Source: Thermoplasmata archaeon
GTDB taxonomy: Archaea; Thermoplasmatota; Thermoplasmata; GCA-020350865
Assembly: GCA_020350865.1 (NCBI GenBank)
Contig: CP070726.1
Location: forward strand, 1,670,402-1,678,970
Length of the DNA stretch: 8,569 nt
Reading direction: 5' to 3'
Under the pieces are notes generated by a model. That model was not told where the DNA came from, made no database searches, and saw only the letters and a list, made by a program, of their open reading frames with translations. The position numbers and the translations under genes are program-made. Shown piece by piece: positions 7,094 to 8,569 of this stretch (positions are counted from its first letter, which is position 1; every line of letters starts with the position of its first letter).

Positions 7094-8179
7094 CTAGAGG
7101 GATGGAATCCAGTAGTTCAGGGTTAAAAACACGCCATATATGGTTACGAAGACGGCCCCCTCCCATCGCAGAAGCTTCTGCTTTACCGCCATGAACAAAA
7201 GGAGTACAGCGGCCACCATGAGCATGATGGGTATATTGGTATTCATCAATATAACGTAGTCCTCTGACTCCATAACCAGGGGATTGACCAGGGCGGAAGC
7301 TCCGATGACCAAGAGGATATTGAAGATGTTGCTCCCTATGATGTTGCCGATGGATATCTGCTCGTACCGTTTCAATATGGCCACAATCGAAACCGCCAGC
7401 TCCGGAACCGATGTGCCGAAAGCAACCAGTGTGGAGCCGATAACGCTTTGAGTAATGCCCAGCTTTTCGGCGATGAATATGGCATTGTCAACCAGGAGCA
7501 TGGCACCTATTACAACACCGAAACAGCCAATGGTGAGCTTGAGTGTTTCCGAAACCAAGCTGATGGGTTTTTCTTCCTTTTTGGTTGGTTGTGATCGGAC
7601 CTGGTTTTTATTGCTGTTCTTATCTTCTATTATCACCTTGGCGATATCATCGGTAAACCGCATGTCCTTCTCAATGCTTTCCTCGATCACCCTGTTTATG
7701 GCCCTGGCCTTCTTCTCGGACTTGTTCTGCTTGTATAGAAACATGAGGTACGCTATGAAAATCCCCATGAGGATGAGCCCCTCCCAGCGATTCACCTCCC
7801 CTCCCATAAAAATGAATAGTGTGAAAAGCAGGGAGACACTGATCATTATCATGCCGTCCCTTGTAAGCATCTTTTTCTTTACCTTTATCTGTCTCAGCAT
7901 CAGGCACACGCCCAAAACCAGGGCTATATTGGCGATGTTGCTGCCCACCACATTCCCGATGGCTATACCGCCGTTCCCTGTGGCTGAGGCGTACATTGAC
8001 GCGCCCAATTCCGGAAATGAGGTGCCCATCGAAACCAGTGTGAGGCCGATTATGAGTTGACTTACTCCGAAATGCTTGGCAATATACGCTGCGCTGGACA
8101 CAAATAAATCGCTGCCCTTTATGAGGATCCCCAAGCCCACAATAAACAGAAGGGCGCTCGTTAACAGTCCCATATCCAT
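7094..8179 (-). CDS. Na+/Ca2+ antiporter, CaCA family (YrbG/NCX_MJ-like)
   Basis: The two inverted alpha repeats of the CaCA superfamily are clear. Counting from the upstream ATG at 8200, alpha-1 is GTSFPEL (residues 59-65) with GNVVGSNIAN (82-91), and alpha-2 is GTSVPEL (262-268) with GNIIGSNIFN (285-294). Thr60/Ser61/Glu64 and Thr263/Ser264/Glu267 line up with the ion-binding T-S-x-P-E residues of NCX_MJ. Ten helices (5+5) are expected, exchanging Ca2+ for Na+ across the membrane. Odd points are a charged cytoplasmic loop of about 60 residues (156-215) between the halves and Asn294 where NCX_MJ has Asp240. I chose ATG 8179 because GGAGGG lies 11 bases upstream and MDMGLLTSALLF matches the family's N-terminus. 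ATG 8200 is possible and adds seven residues. It is the first gene of the operon with the ABC exporter. Confidence 0.93.
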   Translation of the reverse strand: MDMGLLTSALLFIVGLGILIKGSDLFVSSAAYIAKHFGVSQLIIGLTLVSMGTSFPELGASMYASATGNGGIAIGNVVGSNIANIALVLGVCLMLRQIKVKKKMLTRDGMIMISVSLLFTLFIFMGGEVNRWEGLILMGIFIAYLMFLYKQNKSEKKARAINRVIEESIEKDMRFTDDIAKVIIEDKNSNKNQVRSQPTKKEEKPISLVSETLKLTIGCFGVVIGAMLLVDNAIFIAEKLGITQSVIGSTLVAFGTSVPELAVSIVAILKRYEQISIGNIIGSNIFNILLVIGASALVNPLVMESEDYVILMNTNIPIMLMVAAVLLLFMAVKQKLLRWEGAVFVTIYGVFLTLNYWIPSL

Positions 8180-8190
8180 TGTAGTTACGT

Positions 8191-8196
8191 CCCTCC
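8191..8196 (-). promoter_or_regulatory. Shine-Dalgarno GGAGGG that favours the antiporter start at 8179
   Basis: The minus strand reads GGAGGG, then 11 bases, then the ATG at 8179. The other candidate ATG (8200) has only AAAGG directly touching it, too close to act as a binding site. The spacing is somewhat long, so the choice is probable, not certain. Confidence 0.5.
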
Positions 8197-8226
8197 GCAT
8201 CCTTTGTATTTTATCCAGAATGGTTT

Positions 8227-8240
8227 GATGTATTTAATGA
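8227..8240 (-). promoter_or_regulatory. Probable TATA box of the antiporter/ABC operon
   Basis: The minus strand reads TCATTAAATACATC, with core ATTAAATA at 8238-8231. A start about 25 bases downstream would lie near 8207-8210, upstream of the Shine-Dalgarno and the ATG at 8179. A second AT-rich stretch (GATAAAATAC, 8216-8207) is an alternative. Confidence 0.5.
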
Positions 8241-8261
8241 TTTGTTTCTCATGCCGTTCAA

Positions 8262-8310
8262 GGGTAGATACCCCAGGGTAAAATTACCCTTTGCACGGGG
8301 TTTATCACCC
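8262..8310. promoter_or_regulatory. Cluster of three GGGT(A)/(T)ACCC dyads, probable operator
   Basis: GGGTA-GA-TACCC (8262-8273) is followed by AGGGTAA-AA-TTACCCT (8275-8290) and a looser GGGT-TTATC-ACCC (8298-8310). The shared half-site and close spacing suggest binding of a dimeric regulator. The cluster lies between a leftward TATA box at 8231-8238 and a rightward TATA-like box at 8325-8336, so it could act on both. Confidence 0.5.
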
Positions 8311-8324
8311 TTTCGAACCATTAT

Positions 8325-8336
8325 TTTGTATATTTA
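8325..8336 (+). promoter_or_regulatory. Candidate rightward TATA box
   Basis: TTTGTATATTTA on the plus strand resembles an archaeal TATA box and would start RNA near 8355-8362. No convincing gene follows inside the window, only a weak 53-codon ORF from ATG 8390 and a hairpin with a T5 tract ending at 8433. Confidence 0.35.
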
Positions 8337-8497
8337 CGGTCCGTCTATGCTTCGGGCTGAATAAATACTCAGGGGGGGATATCCGAGGGATGTCCCATAA
8401 ATATATTGCCTATTCATTTATGTGGGCCTTTTTATTGTTCATGAGGATGCATCTTACAGGCCAAGAATTAACTGCTGGGATCGCGATATTTGTAAAA

Positions 8498-8515
8498 ATT
8501 ATCATGCATGATAAT
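8498..8515. promoter_or_regulatory. 18-bp perfect palindrome ATTATCATGCATGATAAT
   Basis: ATTATCATG is followed directly by its exact reverse complement CATGATAAT. It lies 14 bases before an AT-rich TATA-like stretch (TTTATATTTAC, 8530-8540), so it could be an operator for a gene beyond the right edge. The binding protein is not identified. Confidence 0.55.
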
Positions 8516-8529
8516 GGAAAGCCAACGAT

Positions 8530-8540
8530 TTTATATTTAC
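8530..8540 (+). promoter_or_regulatory. Candidate TATA box for a gene beyond the right edge
   Basis: TTTATATTTAC on the plus strand resembles an archaeal TATA box; a start would fall near 8562. A short dyad GGGA-G-TCCC (8560-8568) lies at that point. The gene itself would be outside the window, so this is tentative. Confidence 0.3.
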
Positions 8541-8569
8541 TTTGCAGATAAGTGAGTCAGGGAGTCCCA

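Larger units (their letters stand above)
8201..8569. other. AT-rich intergenic regulatory region without a confident gene
   Basis: This 369-base stretch is more AT-rich than the genes. It holds the operon promoter, the GGGTA/TACCC cluster, a rightward TATA-like box, short dyads GGATATCC (8377-8384) and GGGATGTCCC (8387-8396), a hairpin with T tract (8394-8433) and the 18-bp palindrome. A TTG- or ATG-initiated ORF (8291 or 8390 to 8551) is open but poorly supported. No tRNA or rRNA pattern is visible. Confidence 0.6.

Noticed and set aside
7455..8060. 201-codon plus-strand ORF over the antiporter
   Set aside because: The Met- and Ser-rich hydrophobic sequence mirrors a membrane protein coded on the other strand; the CaCA alpha repeats define the real gene.
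8291..8551. 86-codon TTG-started ORF at the right end
   Set aside because: Its start overlaps the dyad cluster, there is no ribosome binding site, and it spans the palindrome and promoter-like sites. Only the shorter 8390 version is mentioned, as a weak possibility.

Overview
The window looks archaeal, most likely from a Thermoplasmata-like euryarchaeote; the phylum placement is inference. The archaeal signs are AT-rich TATA-like boxes, a short leader before the second gene, Shine-Dalgarno matches of the GGGTGAT/GTGAT type, a T-tract terminator, and large repetitive surface proteins with a C-terminal anchor and an acidic cytoplasmic tail. GC content is moderate in the genes and drops clearly in the last 370 bases.

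Layout. Positions 1-4287 (+) hold the 3' part of a giant cell-surface gene: eleven ~100-residue beta-sandwich repeats, one fibronectin type III domain, one membrane helix, and a 173-residue Glu/Pro-rich tail containing a four-cysteine zinc ribbon. An 89-base gap follows with a T tract and a promoter. Positions 4377-5357 (+) encode a second, smaller surface protein with a signal peptide, a beta-sandwich, Ca2+-binding Asp-rich loops, a membrane helix and a charged tail. Its stop codon overlaps that of a leftward three-gene operon. In transcription order this operon is a CaCA-family Na+/Ca2+ antiporter (8179-7094), an ABC exporter ATPase of the DrrA type (7093-6122) and its ABC-2 permease (6115-5354). 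The operon is tightly packed: the antiporter stop codon directly abuts the ATPase start, and the ATPase stop lies inside the ribosome binding site of the permease, which starts with TTG. Positions 8201-8569 contain no confident gene but do contain oppositely oriented TATA-like boxes, a cluster of GGGTA/TACCC dyads between them, and an 18-bp perfect palindrome near the right edge.

How the genes may work together. The two rightward genes share one topology (large ectodomain, single helix, acidic tail), so they may act together at the cell envelope. The leftward operon couples ion exchange with an export pump of unknown substrate. The second surface protein carries Ca2+-binding loops and the facing operon a Ca2+ exchanger, but nothing in the sequence proves a functional link.

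The most notable observations are a four-domain higher-order duplication in the repeat array, an N-glycosylation sequon at the same position in nine of eleven repeats, a cytoplasmic zinc ribbon on a surface protein, and the palindromic architecture of the right-hand intergenic region.
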